Shown: positions 41,810 through 55,560, numbered from the stretch's first letter. The stretch is DNA of 64,000 bases from Gnetum montanum (GCA_015680685.1 MNCI01027496.1:1132038-1196037); one strand, 5' to 3'. Notes: generated from the letters alone by a model not told the origin. Made by a program: numbers and translations.

Positions 41810-43281
41810 CTAACCATGTCTGTTTTGCACGTTGTTTTTAAATATAAGGTGATTCACAATACCCTGGGAAAACTGGTCATGTTCCATGTCATCGGCATCA
41901 AAGTAGATTGAAGGAGGTTGCCTTCGCCGACGCCAAAAATGCAAAGGAAGGCATATTCCGCTGCCTTAACAATTGCCTCAGAAATAAGGTTAATTGGGAG
42001 CAAGTCTGAGTAGGGTTGGTAGTTTGCTTGCTCTCTTGTGATTGCTATGTTCGGTAAAAGACAGTTATTTATTTCATTTACAGTGTTTATGGAGTACTCT
42101 AGCTGAAATTTTTTTTCCGCCTTTGGATACATGCTATGTGTTTTGATTTTGAAAATAAGTTTTTGGTGTAATACTATAATTTGAATTGGGCCTTTAGCTT
42201 CGCACACACATATATATGCATCTTTTGATGTCATTTTGGTCGTACGTTGTTTTTCTCTGTTTTATTTTCCACCTGTGAATTGCCATGAGCGCTGCATCGG
42301 TCACGTTTCTCGTCAGCCCTTTATCTTTTATAATACCAGAGCGGCAGCCTTCAACGTGGAAGCAAATCTTACATTCAAATCTGCGGAATGTCGGTGTAAC
42401 AGTTCCCAGAACCGCTGACCAATTGATATTGATGTAACAAAACTACGCAATATTTTCAGTGATGTTGCCGCTGATAGAAAAGAAATTACATTTAGCAACT
42501 TTTAAATAATGAAGTTGAACTAGAGAATCGCCACGGTCTTCCTTAGCAACTGGTAATGGCTACAGCGCTAGTTGATCATCAAGGACATTCAATGCCGAAG
42601 ATGTCCAATTACTCTACTTCTTCCACCAGGACATTCTTCCGTGAGGTATTGAAAGCACGTATTGAGGAATTCTATTTAGTTCTGCGACTCTAATTAAAGT
42701 AAAGAGCTCCCTACCAAAGATACATATGATATTTTCCAACGTCTCATGACATATAACATGGCCTCTCTGAAAATTTGCGTTAGGTTTTGGGAAACTTCAG
42801 GTGCTTTTGCGAGAATCTGAGTGGGATAGATTTATCTCTTGATAATTTTGTGTCTTAACTAACCATCAATATATGCATTGGACAAGATTGAAAGAAAAAC
42901 CATGGAATATGCCTTGCTAGACTCACCCTCTACCATATTCTAAATAATTTAGTATATAATCATTATGCATTTACAGGTTTTATAGAAATTATCTTATTAA
43001 TTCCTTTTGCTACTTCATCATACGTAAGTTGTAAAATATCTAGGAGTATGCAACTAGTAATTGTATTTATTTTGTGATGAAATAAATTTTTGTAGAATCC
43101 TTTAATTTGTGTAAAGAAGAAGAAGAAGAAGAAGAATGCTTGGAGAAACTTTATGTTTAAAAGTTTTCCAAATATTTCATGGATCTTGCTTTATCATTTC
43201 TACTATACTATTTTGGTACCTTTTTAGATATTTTGTTCTCTAAAAGCAATTTCATGTAGTCTTTATCCAAAGCTTTTTCTT
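41810..43281. other. Low-copy spacer with possible extra exons
   Basis: 41895-41986 reads LKEVAFADAKNAKEGIFRCLNNCLRNK and ends at a splice-donor-like AAG|GTTAAT (41987). 42236-42418 is open and Cys-containing. These could be further exons of the candidate gene or unrelated. A (GAA)n run lies at 43113-43135. No transposon was recognised until 43282. Confidence 0.35.
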
Positions 43282-44116
43282 TGGATGAAGTATTAATAAA
43301 TCAGCTGGGTCAACACATACCCATTGATGCATCTTGGGATACGTTGGTGCATATGCGTCAACACTAAGCCTATATAAGTGCATACACTAGCTACATTTAT
43401 GACACATTTGGTTAGTCTAGTAGTTGAACTCTTGCAGTTTTTTTCTATAAGATTTAGTGAAATTTCCCCTTGAGTGCCTACAACATGGATTGAATTAATT
43501 ATACGGAATTTTATTTGAGTATAAGATGCACTGGACATAGTTGCATGAATGTAAATAAAACCAAGATTTCTTCTCTCCATCACAACATTTGGATTAGCTT
43601 AAGTTTACTTTTAAGCATTTTACTTTACATGCATTCTACGTTTATGTACTTAAGTGTTTAATATTTCATTCTATAGTAACATGAGTATGATCACTTCGAG
43701 CATAACATATTAATGTTCGATAATCTTATCGATGAATACTTGATATGCTCAACAGTAATCACTTGGTAACCCAGTAGTGTTAGTATACGTTTAGGATGTG
43801 TATAGAAAGTGGTAAACAGATACTCTACATTTAGGATAGTCTTGTTAAAGGTTAATATTTCAGCCACTTTCTTAGTATGTTTTAAGATAAAAATAGTACC
43901 AATTATAAATAAAAATATCTTACATCTCAATCACACTTAGCCATATAGACAAAGTTAATACAAGTGATGGTGGGAAAGACAACGACCAATAACCTTATGT
44001 TTTACTATATAGGACATAGGCCACTTAGGTAGAAGTCACCTATGGAATTCAATTGGATCATGTGTACATGCTTGTTATTCATATTGTTGGGTGTAGGAAA
44101 TACTTGTTGCTCATCA
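43282..44116 (+). mobile_element. 5' LTR of element J
   Basis: It starts TGGATGAAGTA (the expected TGATGA is altered) and ends GCTCATCA at 44116. The U3 has TTGATGCAT/GGTGCATATG-type repeats (43322-43360) and the TATA-like GCCTATATAAGTGC (43368-43381). The body matches the LTR at 46171-47023 (minus) and the fragment at 2780-3105. Confidence 0.85.
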
Positions 44117-44117
44117 T

Positions 44118-44135
44118 TGGCACTATTGCCGAGGA
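44118..44135 (+). promoter_or_regulatory. Primer-binding site of element J
   Basis: TGGCACTATTGCCGAGGA is the tRNA-Asp type with three or four changes, one base after the LTR. Confidence 0.8.
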
Positions 44136-44284
44136 TGCTATTTTTAGCTATGTGTGCTAAGTGTTTTAGATAGTAAAATCATACAAGGTCATTGTAAAAA
44201 TATAACACATAATCCTTAAAAAATAATGATATTTCATCAATGGGCATACTACAAAAGAACAAAATAAAAATATATTCTTCTTGC

Positions 44285-46170
44285 ATGGCTAATTCAACAC
44301 TTGTTGATGTCCTTAACAAGCAATAGGATAGAATCAAAAGAAATGTTAATGAGATACCACAATAATTGAAGGTCATCTATGCTCATTCAGATCCTTGTTA
44401 TCTAGATTTCACTTTCATTCTTCATCAAGATGAATAGCTATGCTAGAGAGACTTAGAGGATAATGTTATGTTGCTTCTCAATTGTTTGATTTCTTCATTG
44501 TTCATGGTCGCTCTAATGAAGCTGGGACTTGAACTAGTAGCCACAAAATACCAAGTGAAGGAACACCTCTCCAAGGAGTATCAACCAAAAGAAGCCCAAC
44601 TTAGAAAATATAAACTCATGGAGCCATGAAGCCTCTGAGGGCAAGAAGATCTTAAGCTCACTAACCTCATAATAAAAAAAAGGGAAGATACTGAACTTTC
44701 ATCAAGGTGATCTTGGTGCCAAGGTCCTCCTCTCTTTTGTGAGGATAATATGACTCTTCAATGGTTATGTTTAATCTTGGCAAGCAACTAAGGTAAGGGG
44801 AGAAGTGGTCCTAGAATAAAGGGAGCCTCAAGGTTAAGGTCCCCCAACCATTCAACAAAAGAACAACTAAGGGATCAAAGAAGGAGAGCAAGCCAACATA
44901 CCTCTTTTAGTCCTCCATTCTTATCATCCTCCTCCTCATCAAGCTCTAAGAAGGGGAAATGTGATCGAGATTGAAGAAGAAATGATTGAGGCCAAGGTGG
45001 AGGTGACAAAAGATCCCATTGCAGAGATGGAAGGACAAAGCATAGATAGTGATAAGAAAAGGAGGATCATTAGGAAAGAAGGCATAGTAGGCCACATCAT
45101 AGGATGCATGATCATGACAGGGATCATTATGAATTTGATGATTATGATGAACCACTACTTACTACTAGAAGCATGATAAACATCTCAAAGGTAGTTCATA
45201 TTCCCACTAGGCATTAAAGGGATAACTAGATCAAATAGCTTGATATAAATAAATTTTGAAGGAGGTTATAACGTTGACCTGCAACATCATTTGTAACCTT
45301 CCCATGATGCTTGTCACTTGCAAAATATTGAGAAGAAGTGGCAGAAGCTCAAACTATTCCCTAGGACACATCAAGAAAGCTAAAAGTTGGTACCAGTCTT
45401 TGTAGCCAAAATCTATTTGTAGATGGAGTACAATGTTAGAGCTTCTCAATGATAAATATTAAACGTACTTCAAGGTGTCTAAGTTGAGGAAACAATTCAA
45501 GGATGGAAACAAGGCAATCATGAATCTCTTGATGCAACCTTGGGAAGGTATTAACCTCTTCTACACTAATGCACATGCCACAATTTTTCTTAAATGAAGT
45601 AGCTTTGCCACATGATAAATGGGATTGGGAATAAAACCAAAGAGACTCTTGCGGTTTGTGCCCAAGGAAGATTGTCAGAAATGAGAGCCCATTGAATCCA
45701 AAAGCTTATTGATCAAGTGGCTAAAGAAGAAGGAGAATTGAAAAAAGAAAAAAAAAGTGCAATGGAGTACAATGAAGAAAAGGAAGGTATGTCTTTGTGA
45801 TCTTGAGGAGGAAGCATCATTAAAGGAGGTAGTACAAAGAAAAACCTTGCTAATTCAAAAATCTATCACATAAATATTGGCTAAGATTGATAGAATGTGG
45901 GACTTCTTGGATAATAAGTTCCAAACTACTTTAAAAATTGTGGATAAGAAAATGGAGTGGGGGAATAGAGACAAAGATAGAAGAAGAAGAAAGGATGAAG
46001 GAAAGAACTACCATTAATAGAAAGTTAAGGCTAAGAAAGTTGATGAGGGTGCAAATTTTGAAATAGAAGATGAAGGGCATAATATCTACCAATATGAATA
46101 TCCCATGAGATGTTGCTTAATACTATTACACCTACGAGAATCTAGGGTTTATCCTAGCAATGGAACCAAA
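44285..46170 (+). pseudogene. gag: Element J gag (broken)
   Basis: The start ATG 44285 has an N-terminal block like A (DFTFILHQDE near 44410-44436). The acidic/His-rich linker lies around 44940-45180. The Retrotrans_gag core is at about 45250-45680. A degraded zinc knuckle (NIYQYEYPMRCC) is near 46084-46120. There are many stops and frameshifts. It is cut at 46170, where the opposite-strand LTR of element I begins. Confidence 0.75.
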
Positions 46171-47023
46171 TGATGAGCAGCGCGTATTCCCTACACCCAA
46201 CCATATGAATCAAAAGTGTGTACGTGTGATCTTGTTGAATTCCATGATTGCCTTCTACCTAAGTGAGCTATGTCATAGATAGTAAAATGTGAAGTTATTG
46301 GTTTTTGTCTTTCCAACCATTAGTTGCATTAACTTTGTTTGTATGTCTAAGTGTGATTGAGGTGTATGATATTTGTATTTATAATTTTTATTATTTTTGT
46401 CTTAAAATGTACTAAGAAATAAAGTGGTTGAAATATTGAACTTTAACTAATTAATAACTAGAATATTGTAAATGTAGAGTATCCATTCCCACTTTCTATA
46501 CATATCCTGAATGTATACTAATAGTGCTAGGTTACCAAGTGTTCACTATTGGGTGTACCAAGTATCCATTGTTGGGATTACAAAGCATCAACATGTTATG
46601 CTTGAAGTGGTTGTACTCATGTTACTATGAAATGAAATATTAAACACTTAAGTACAAAAATGTAAAATTCTTAAAAGTAAACTTAAGCTAATCCAAGTGT
46701 TGTAATGGAGAGAAGAAATCTTGATTTTATTTCCATCCATGCAACTATTTTTAGGTACATCTTGCACTTGAATAAAAATTTGTATAATTAATTTAATCCA
46801 TGCTGTAAGCACTCAGAGGAAAAGCTTACTAAATATTATAGAAGAAAACTACAAGATTTTAGCTACTAGACTAATCAAAGGTGTCACAAATGTGGTTAGT
46901 ATGGAATGCTTATATAGGCTTTAGGAGGATTAGCATCGATGCATATGCACCAATGTATCCTAGAATGCGTTAAGAAGGTTGCATCAATAGGGGTAACACA
47001 ACCAACTTATTGACACATCATCA
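46171..47023 (-). mobile_element. 3' LTR of element I
   Basis: On minus it starts TGATGATGTGTC at 47023 and ends CTGCTCATCA at 46171. A polypurine-like tract (TTTTGGGTA, plus 47024-47032) precedes it, with GAGGATGAGTTTTCA upstream as in the other elements. It belongs to the J LTR subfamily. CCAAA (46166-46170) would be its target duplication, but the other end was not found. Confidence 0.8.
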
Positions 47024-50000
47024 TACCCAAAAACACATTGAAAACTCATCCTCGAGTGAATAAAATAGAATCAGGTTTCTTACAAAATTTTGGAAACTAT
47101 GACATTAATTGACTAACTCTAATAAACAAAAAAAATTCTTTAGTGCCATTTTGACTTATAATTTATGTGGATACAAAAATTGGTGCAATGTACAAAGAAT
47201 TTAGACATTAACAAAAATGCAAGTTCTTGTTGGATGGATGAAGATGAGATGGAATCTTTACACCATACCTAGAGGTGGAGGCTCTTATGTTGTAGAGGAT
47301 CCTTCATTAGATCCTTGCTTTGCTAGAGGCCTTGGCTACTCTATTGCTACTGTTGAAAGTTAGAAGGCATCTAGAAGTAACTTCATCTTTTCTTCTTTAC
47401 CTTGTGGGTCATGGATGATCTAGGCTACTTTGCTTAGATGATTTGGTGCTAGTATATCCCATGGGCATGGTAGTAAGGGGAACATTTCTTTCATATTAAT
47501 GAACAAGGTTGCAAATTACTTAATTTTAAAGTCAAATGTATGGACTAGGTTTTACAATTTCTAGTAGTTACTTATTCTCCTCGCTAGGTTCTCAACAGTG
47601 CATCTTTGATTAGTGAACTTGAGTCTAAGAACTTTAAGCTTCATTTTGGCCAGTTCTAACCTTGGTTTGGTTTCCATGAGGAGCTTTAACTCTACCTCAT
47701 AGAGAAGGTTGGAGTTGACCATCTCTTTTTCTGACTCTAATCTTGGACTCATTGCTGTCAACACTCCCAAGTTTGTATAATAGAGGTTAGCAAGTTCCAT
47801 ATACTCAGTCATCTCCTTGATCTACAACTCCTTCAACCAAATTTCTACTTGATTGTAGGCATTGAGACCATAAAAGATGAGCTATCACACATCACCTCTT
47901 TCATGGAGTTGTGAGAGAGTCTTGTTCACCTTTGCCTTTGCTGGCTTGATCTTCTTTTTCATTAATTTCTTTGAGCATCTCAACCTAGTCCTTGTAGTGG
48001 TTGAATCAATCATACTTCAGGGCCTCATTCCTTTAGGTGATGACCTTAATTATAGTCTTCTAGTGAAGGGAACAAACCTTCTCCATCAACATATTTGTGT
48101 TCTCCACAACCAATCTTCTCAAATCCAAGTTTACTTTGGTAAACTGTTTCTACTATTGGTGAATGTATTCAATCATTTCTTCTTTTTTGTTGCTCAGCAT
48201 TTCATAGAAAATGATTGTTCTAGGTTAGCACAAGATTCTCTTTGCAAACCTAATAAAGGTCATGGCTAGAGGAATTCATCATTGCCTCTAATAGTGATAC
48301 ATCAAAGATCACCATTTTCTTATCATTCTTATGCTTTTGATATTTCTAGTGAAGCTATTAGAAAGATTAATCTTTAGTGAGCTCTAATTTGAAAATAAAA
48401 AGATTTGATAAGCGAGCTTCGGGTTTTGCAACCTTGGTGACCAACCATTGGTTTCTAATAGTGGTCTTCTCAAGTTGTACATTCATGATCAATAGCTTGC
48501 CCCTTGTCTCCAACAACTGTGACTAGGTAGTAAAAATATCTTCTAAGAGAACAAAGATCTTTAGAATTGATTGCCCGATTGCCACTAGTTACTCCAACAC
48601 TTTCTTATGTTAAGCTACACTCATCACTCTACGTCCAACTCATGTTAATGCTTGTGCATATGCCATGGAAGCAACATTAGGTGCAAATGTTGTAGGAGTA
48701 CTTAAGGCTTCTCCTATTTGATCAACCACTAGCTCTATTACTATCTCCTAGTCCTCATGTGTTATGACCAAGATTATTGCTTCCTCACCTTCTTCTAGCA
48801 TCATGGAGAAGGCTACTACATTATCATAGATTTTAGAAAATGCTTGTCCTAGGATGGATACAATGACTTCTTTGTCATTGGGATTGAAGTGAATAGTGGC
48901 CTAGTTTCTTTTTGAGGAAAATAGCAGGGTTAACATTTCATTTAGCCAACTAATGGTGCTTGTGACCTTATTTATGTGGGTAATGACTAGTCTCTACACA
49001 AAAGATTCACCACAATCTCTAGAGGCTTGTTGTTGTAGCTACTATTTCTAAAGTTTTCTTAGATGTTTTGTAGTTTCCAACATTTTTGGTATCATCTTTG
49101 GTGCTATAGGTGATGTTGGTGGTGATTTCTCCTTCTTATAAAGCTTAGGAGATGCTCTATATTTTATCATTTCCTACCATGAGGTAGTAGGAGCTCTACA
49201 GACCACATTGTTCACATAGTGAGCTATCCCTCCCATTTTATAGGGTTTTCTGATTAGGCATAGAAAGGGAAGTGTCTTCCTTCCCTTCTCATTCTCGTTG
49301 AAATGCTTTTCTATATCAAGAAATATTAGCTAAGGTAGGTTGACTTGGAATTTTGTAGTTAAATCCAAGCATGCCCTAGTAGAGAAGGTAGTCACCTTAG
49401 CCTCACTGTTGGATTGATGTTCTAACCTATGATCTTAAAGTAGGCTCACTTCATCTTTGCTAGGACACTGCATTCCTTATGGTCAACTCTATAGCATTAC
49501 TGGATCTATTCTTTTTTTACTTTTGGATCTTCTTGATAGAGACATTTGTTAATTTTTTCCCAAAAGGGCATTTACTATTGCTTCAACTAAATAGGAGATG
49601 GTGATGTGTTTGATTTTAATAATTGCATCCCCATATTAGTTGTTCTAGAAGAGGTAGGTTTTCCACATGTACCATTCTCCACTGGTAGAGAGAATGTATC
49701 ATAGTGGGTATTCTTATAGTTGTGTCCTTAATTCTTCTAGTAAAATCTTTAGGAAAGGTTTGAAATTCAATTCTTGAATAATGGAACTTTGAATTTCTTT
49801 ACTAAGGACCTTCTCTAGGTAGGCTTCTATGAGTATGATCTTCTAATTAGATTGTAGTTTTGGAACCTCATCCTACTTGGATTATTCCATTTCTACTATG
49901 GAAATTTGATAGATAGATTCCACCTTGGGCTCCTTGTACATAACCACTTGCATATCGCTTGGTTTCCTTTAAGTTCAACCCCATAACTATGAGCCTCAAT

Positions 50001-50090
50001 CTAATCTCAATAATTTTGATAGCTTGCATCATCTAGTTTTGCTCTACATTGGCACAAGGAACATCTTCTAATTACTCATCCCACATGATT
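47024..50090 (-). pseudogene. Element I accessory ORF relic
   Basis: Same accessory protein, on minus. The C-terminal motif MFPLLPCPWDIL is at about 47455-47495. The helical segment with EYMELANLYYTNLGVL is at about 47760-47810 (open 47561-47812). The charged Leu-rich middle runs to about 48400, the Gln/Val-rich region spans about 48450-48850, and the N-terminal globular part is near 49240-49900. Stops are frequent. The upstream array and 5' part of this element are missing. It meets the plus-strand sequence of J's copy head to head at about 50090. Confidence 0.7.
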
Positions 50091-50783
50091 ACAATGCTCC
50101 AATTTCATAAATTACACCCTCAACAATGTTGTTGTCATGATTTCATAGATTTTTGGATTTCATTTGGCTCTTGTTTTAACCCAAAAATCACTTAAAATTC
50201 CTCAATATCTTATGTTAATAAATAGCTATGAAAAACTACATTGACACATCCCTGTCAATGCAGTTAGACTAGTTGACACAGCCTCATTGACATGGCAATA
50301 AAACCCTATCAATATGTGTGATGCTCAGCTTATTTTTAAAATTTTCTTCCAAACACATGAAGCGTTTTTGCAATTTATTAGAGCCTAGAGCCTTCCAAGA
50401 GCCATAACTTGACAACCACTTATTTGTTTTCACCTGTTCTTTAATTCTTGAGCTTCTAGAGGTACTCTTTACATCGTGGGAGCATCAAACACTAGGTTTT
50501 CATAGAAAATTTTTTACTAATTTTTCTAACACAACATGAATAGGATATTAAAATAATATTAAATTAATAATAATAAGAGTTAATATCAACACTCAACCTT
50601 CATCAAAGCATGAATAAAATAATAATAAAATAATATCATACACTTGTGATCACTAAATAATGACTTAATTCTAAAATCTTAACTTTTGACCAATAAACTT
50701 AACTCGATCAAACTAAGAAAGGTATCCAAATAAAATAATATTGTATCCAAATGGCTAATCTTGGGTTATGTTTGTGATCATAG
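50091..50783 (+). promoter_or_regulatory. Internal U3-like region and leader before J's accessory ORF
   Basis: ACATTGACACATCCCTGTCA, AGTTGACACAGCCTCATTGA and related words (50236-50295) match the style of the A array (13855-13915) and of the A LTR. The leader has AGAGCCTAGAGCCTTCCA (50380-50397) and ATCGTGGGAGC (about 50473), colinear with A's 14000-14100. The TATA-like box is weak here. The promoter role is inferred from A and F. Confidence 0.45.
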
Positions 50784-52651
50784 ATGGTACATAAGTAAGG
50801 ACTGCAAACAAGAGGGTCATCATAGCCTAGGAAGAAATGACTACGAGGTGGATGGGAGCAACAAGAGAAACTATAACAATAATCTTAAGGGTAAGTAGCT
50901 AAGGGCATCCATGCTATTGGGCCCTTGCATGAAAAGCTTAAGGTGAAATCTATTTATTAGATTCCCATAGCAAAAATATGATAATACAAATAGGATAACG
51001 TCCCAAGACCATGATCCAATTTGGAGGTCATGCTCATAGGGGCATGCATGAAGAAGATCTGTAGTAGAGAAACTCAAAGTTCCATCCTTCAAGAACTAAA
51101 TTTCAAACCTTTCCTGGTGCTTGTTTCAATGGAAGTAAGGACTGAACCACAAGGATCTCCACTATGGTCTATGCTCTTCACTAGTAGAGAATGATGCATG
51201 GGGAAAACCTAACTCTTTTAGAATAACCAATAAGAGGATGAAATTGTTAAGATTAAAGACATCACCATATCTTATTCAGTTGAGGGAATAGTAGAGACCC
51301 TTGGATTATTCAACACTGAGGTGAAGTTGGTAGAGATCTCTACTTAGGTAGATCTAGAAGCAAAGAAAGAATGGATTCATTGGTGCTATGGAGTGGACCG
51401 ACAGAATTATGGTGCCCTAACCAAGATGAAGTGAGCCTACATTAAGATCATCACTTATAATCTCAATCCAATAGTAAGGCCAAGTAAGGTGATTTCCTTC
51501 TTCACTAGGGCATGCATGAATCTAAGCAAAAAGTTTCAAGTTTACCTACCATAGCTCATTTTTTTGAAATAGAGAAGCATTTCAAAGAGAATGAGAAGAG
51601 TAGGAAGATACATGAATAGGCTGCTACATGAATGAATTTGTCCATAGAGCTCTTACAACCTTAGGTTAGGAAACAATGAAAGATAAGGCACTTGCCAAAC
51701 TTCAAAAGAAGGAGAAATTACCACCACCATCACTTGTAGCACTAGAGATGACACCAAAAATGCTGGTAGCTGTACACCATCTAAGGAAACTTAGAGACCA
51801 ACAACTATAACAACAAGCCTTTAGAGGTGGTGGCTAATGTTCTTTGTACAAACTGGTCATAAGCCACTTGAATAATGTCATAAGGACCATTAGCTAGCTA
51901 GATGATGAGTTAACCTAGTTGTTCTTCTCAGAGAGAAACCAGGTCCTTGCTCACTCCAATCCCAATACTAGAGAAGTCACTATGTCCATACCAGGTTAAG
52001 TATTTTCTAAAATCTTTGGAAATGTACCAATCTTCTTCATGATGCAAGAAGATAGTTAGGGAGTAACACTCTTGATCATATCACACAAGGGCTAGGAGAC
52101 AGAGAAAAAGATGGTGGTAGACCAAATAGGAGAGGCCTTGAATGATCCTACAACATTTGTACTTGATGTTGCTTCCATGATATATGTACAAGAATCAACA
52201 TGAGCTAGAAGTAGAGGGATGAATGTAGCTTAGCATGATAAAGTGTTGGAGAAACTGGTAAGAGTCAGGCAACCAATTTTAGAGATCTTTGATCTTCTAG
52301 AAAATAATTTTACTACCTAGTTACAACTATTGAAGATAAAGGGTAAGCTATTAATTATTAATGTGCAACTTGAAAAGGCCATCATTAGCAATTGACAATT
52401 GGTCACCTAGGTTGCAAACTTAGAGCCCACTTATTAGATTCTACCATTCTTAGACTAGAGCTCACCTGAAATAAATCTTTCTAAGAGGTTTAGTCGAAAT
52501 ATTAGGAGGCTGAGAATGCCAAGGAGATGATGATGTTTGATGAATTACTATTAGAGGCAATGATAAATCCCTCTAGTTGTGACCTTCATTAGGTTCACAA
52601 AGAGATGAGTAGCAGAAGGACTAGATGATTGAATACATTTTCCAATAGTAG
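50784..52651 (+). pseudogene. Element J accessory ORF, 5' part (split by element B)
   Basis: It starts at ATG 50784 and is colinear with A's copy at 14381 onward. The N-terminal globular region is at about 50870-51600, the Pro-rich linker at about 51715-51760 and the Gln/Val-rich part at about 51900-52300. The start of the helical segment is near 52560-52650. It is split by element B with duplication AGTAG (52647-52651 and 60097-60101) and resumes at 60102. Stops and frameshifts are frequent. Confidence 0.72.
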
Positions 52652-53774
52652 TGATGAGTGGCGAGGTACCCCTACACTCAACCATACGAATACGAGCGTG
52701 CATGCGCGATCCGGTCGAACTCGGCAGACTAAATGCCTTAACACCATAAGAAACACTTGGGGTNGGCAGACTAAATGCCTTAACACCATAAGAAACACTT
52801 GGGGNNNNNNNNNNNNNNNNNNNNNNNNNNNNNNNNNNNNNNNNNNNNNNNNNNNNNNNNNNNNNNNNNNNNNNNNNNNNNNNNNNNNNNNNNNNNNNNN
52901 NNNNNNNNNNNNNNNNNNNNNNNNNNNNNNNNNNNNNNNNNNNNNNNNNNNNNNNNNNNNNNNNNNNNNNNNNNNNNNNNNNNNNNNNNNNNNNNNNNNN
53001 NNNNNNNNNNNNNNNNNNNNNNNNNNNNNNNNNNNNNNNNNNNNNNNNNNNNNNNNNNNNNNNNNNNNNNNNNNNNNNNNNNNNNNNNNNNNNNNNNNNN
53101 NNNNNNNNNNNNNNNNNNNNNNNNNNNNNNNNNNNNNNNNNNNNNNNNNNNNNNNNNNNNNNNNNNNNNNNNNNNNNNNNNNNNNNNNNNNNNNNNNNNN
53201 NNNNNNNNNNNNNNNNNNNNNNNNNNNNNNNNNNNNNNNNNNNNNNNNNNNNNNNNNNNNNNNNNNNNNNNNNNNNNNNNNNNNNNNNNNNNNNNNNNNN
53301 NNNNNNNNNNNNNNNNNNNNNNNNNNNNNNNNNNNNNNNNNNNNNNNNNNNNNNNNNNNNNNNNNNNNNNNNNNNNNNNNNNNNNNNNNNNNNNNNNNNN
53401 NNNNNNNNNNNNNNNNNNNNNNNNNNNNNNNNNNNNNNNNNNNNNNNNNNNNNNNNNNNNNNNNNNNNNNNNNNNNNNNNNNNNNNNNNNNNNNNNNNNN
53501 NNNNNNNNNNNNNNNNNNNNNNNNNNNNNNNNNNNNNNNNNNNNNNNNNNNNNNNNNNNNNNNNNNNNNNNNNNNNNNNNNNNNNNNNNNNNNNNNNNNN
53601 NNNNNNNNNNNNNNNNNNNNNNNNNNNNNNNNNNNNNNNNNNNNNNNNNNNNNNNNNNNNNNNNNNNNNNNNNNNNNNNNNNNNNNNNNNNNNNNNNNNN
53701 NNNNNNNNNNNNNNNNNNNNNNNNNNNNNNNNNNNNNNNNNNNNNNNNNNNNNNNNNNNNNNNNNNNNNNNNNN
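52652..53774 (-). mobile_element. 3' LTR of element B, mostly in an assembly gap
   Basis: 52652-52803 is the R/U5 end of the LTR. A single N at 52764 is followed by a repeat of the preceding about 38 bases, a contig-end artefact. 52804-53774 is N. With a 1042-bp LTR and about 200 bases of unseen internal sequence, a gap of roughly one kilobase is expected, close to the N length. Long ORFs across the N run are meaningless. Confidence 0.85.
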
Positions 53775-55560
53775 AGAGAAAAGAGGAGAGAGAATAGAAG
53801 AGAAGAAGAGAGAAGAGTCTTGCTGCTGCCAACGCCTAGATTGCGTCTTTCGTTGTCCATCCGTAAGCGCATTATCAATCCTGCTCCTTGCACCGCTGCT
53901 TTAGTGCTGCTCCATTCCAAGTGTTTGCTCCAGATCCATTTCATTGATGTATGATTGCCATCTACACATACAACATAATCATATATTAGCAAGGGTAATT
54001 GAATCATCAAGTAAATCATACCTTGCTTCGGTTTAGGTTCCTTGGCTAAGTTGTGGTATGGCTAATATGGATCCGGGAAAATGTAGATGATGACTACCGA
54101 AGGTGTAGGGGTTAGGAAGAAAAATGAAAAAATCTGGGGCTTAGGATAAAAATCGAAAAATCAGGCCCCGTACCCCCATGACTAATCGCGAACCTCCGGT
54201 AGCGTTAGAATGGAGAACGAAAAGGAGTAGGAAAGATAGGTAAAAAGGGACAAGTATGACATCAGTGAAGGGGATGTCATGATGGAAATGAACAAAAATT
54301 TTAATTAATTGCAAAAATGTTAAGGAAAAGAAGTTAACTAATGTTCCAAATAGGAATGTCAGTGGGTCCTCCCCAAAGCAGGCTCATGCCCTTAATGCCC
54401 TGACAATCCCACATTCAAAGAGTCCGTGGGCTCTGGGAATGTCCTTTGGAACAAGAGTTAAAGTCTTAACCGTAAGAATTTACCAAAAAGAAAACAAAGC
54501 ATCAACCAAAGTATATACAATGATACAACCGGCAATGAGGTGAACAATGGAGAGAAGGATGGGAAGAAGAGAAGTGGAATGGAATCCCAAGAACAAGGTG
54601 GTGTACAGCCCCTTGTGTGTTTCATGATTAATGTGACTTGGCGAATCTCATTCCAACTCAGGCCTCAAACCAACCACTTCCAGTGACTTCGCATCAATGC
54701 ATTTGGTTAAACCATCCACTTGGATAACAAGGATGCATCTTCGAAGAGCCACCACCATTCCGACGAAACAAAGGAGAGAATGGGAAGCGAGAAGGGCCTT
54801 AGTTAGAGGGAACACTTTGGTTCCATAACCAGTGCTTGCAGCCCAAATTTTATTTCGTCTAAGGGGTGTGCTTTGAATCCTCACTTTTGCTTTTTTTTTT
54901 GCTTTTCTTCTCTCTCTTTTTGTTTTTTTTTGTGTTTTATGTTTTTATGCGTGGGGACCACACCATGCAAAGACTTCTTATTTTTATTGTCTTAGCTTCC
55001 AATTATTGGGTAACATTGGAACGACAAGAAAACCCAAGAAGAAAACATCCAAACACCCAAGTGAATGACCAACACAAAAAACATCAAGTTCCCTTGAAGT
55101 CACACCCTTTGCAATCCTTGAGTCCTTCCTTAGTTTGAGAAATGCCTAGTCACCTGTTCATTGAAGTTCTTATTAAAAGGGAAACTGTACATTTCCAAGC
55201 CAAGGGAGACCATAGACTTGATGGATGGATGGATGAAGTGATCTCATTGCCTGCCATATCAAAAGAACATACCTTAGTATCAACAATGTAACTTAAAGGT
55301 AAAAACCAAACATGAGCAATCCATGAAAAACAGTTCATCCCATCGGCCCGAACACTTATTGGGTGACGAACTTACATGATGGATGACACACACACACACA
55401 CAAAATAGAAAAGGTATAACGATGTTGTAAAACAAAAACATTAAAAGTTAAAGAAAGTTGTAAAACAAAAACGTGTAAAACAAAAACGTGTAAAACAAAA
55501 ACGTTGTAAAACAAAAACGTGTAAAACAAAAACTGAAAAAGAACTAAGGGCCCCATATGG
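53775..55560 (-). other. Element B 3' untranslated region
   Basis: Colinear with C 29127-30880 in opposite orientation: polypurine-like motif 2 (54172-54183), the conserved block 54818-54877, the word GTGTGACTTCAAGGGAACTT (about 55091-55110, minus sense), a (CA)n run (55386-55401) and the GTAAAACAAAAAC minisatellite (55420-55535). No coding sequence. The 54866-55138 ORF is low complexity. Confidence 0.75.

Noticed and set aside
52595-54019. Very long reading frames on both strands across 52804-53774
   Set aside because: They consist almost entirely of unknown residues over the N run.
55386-55401. (CA)n run
   Set aside because: Ordinary short microsatellite within the 3' untranslated region of element B.
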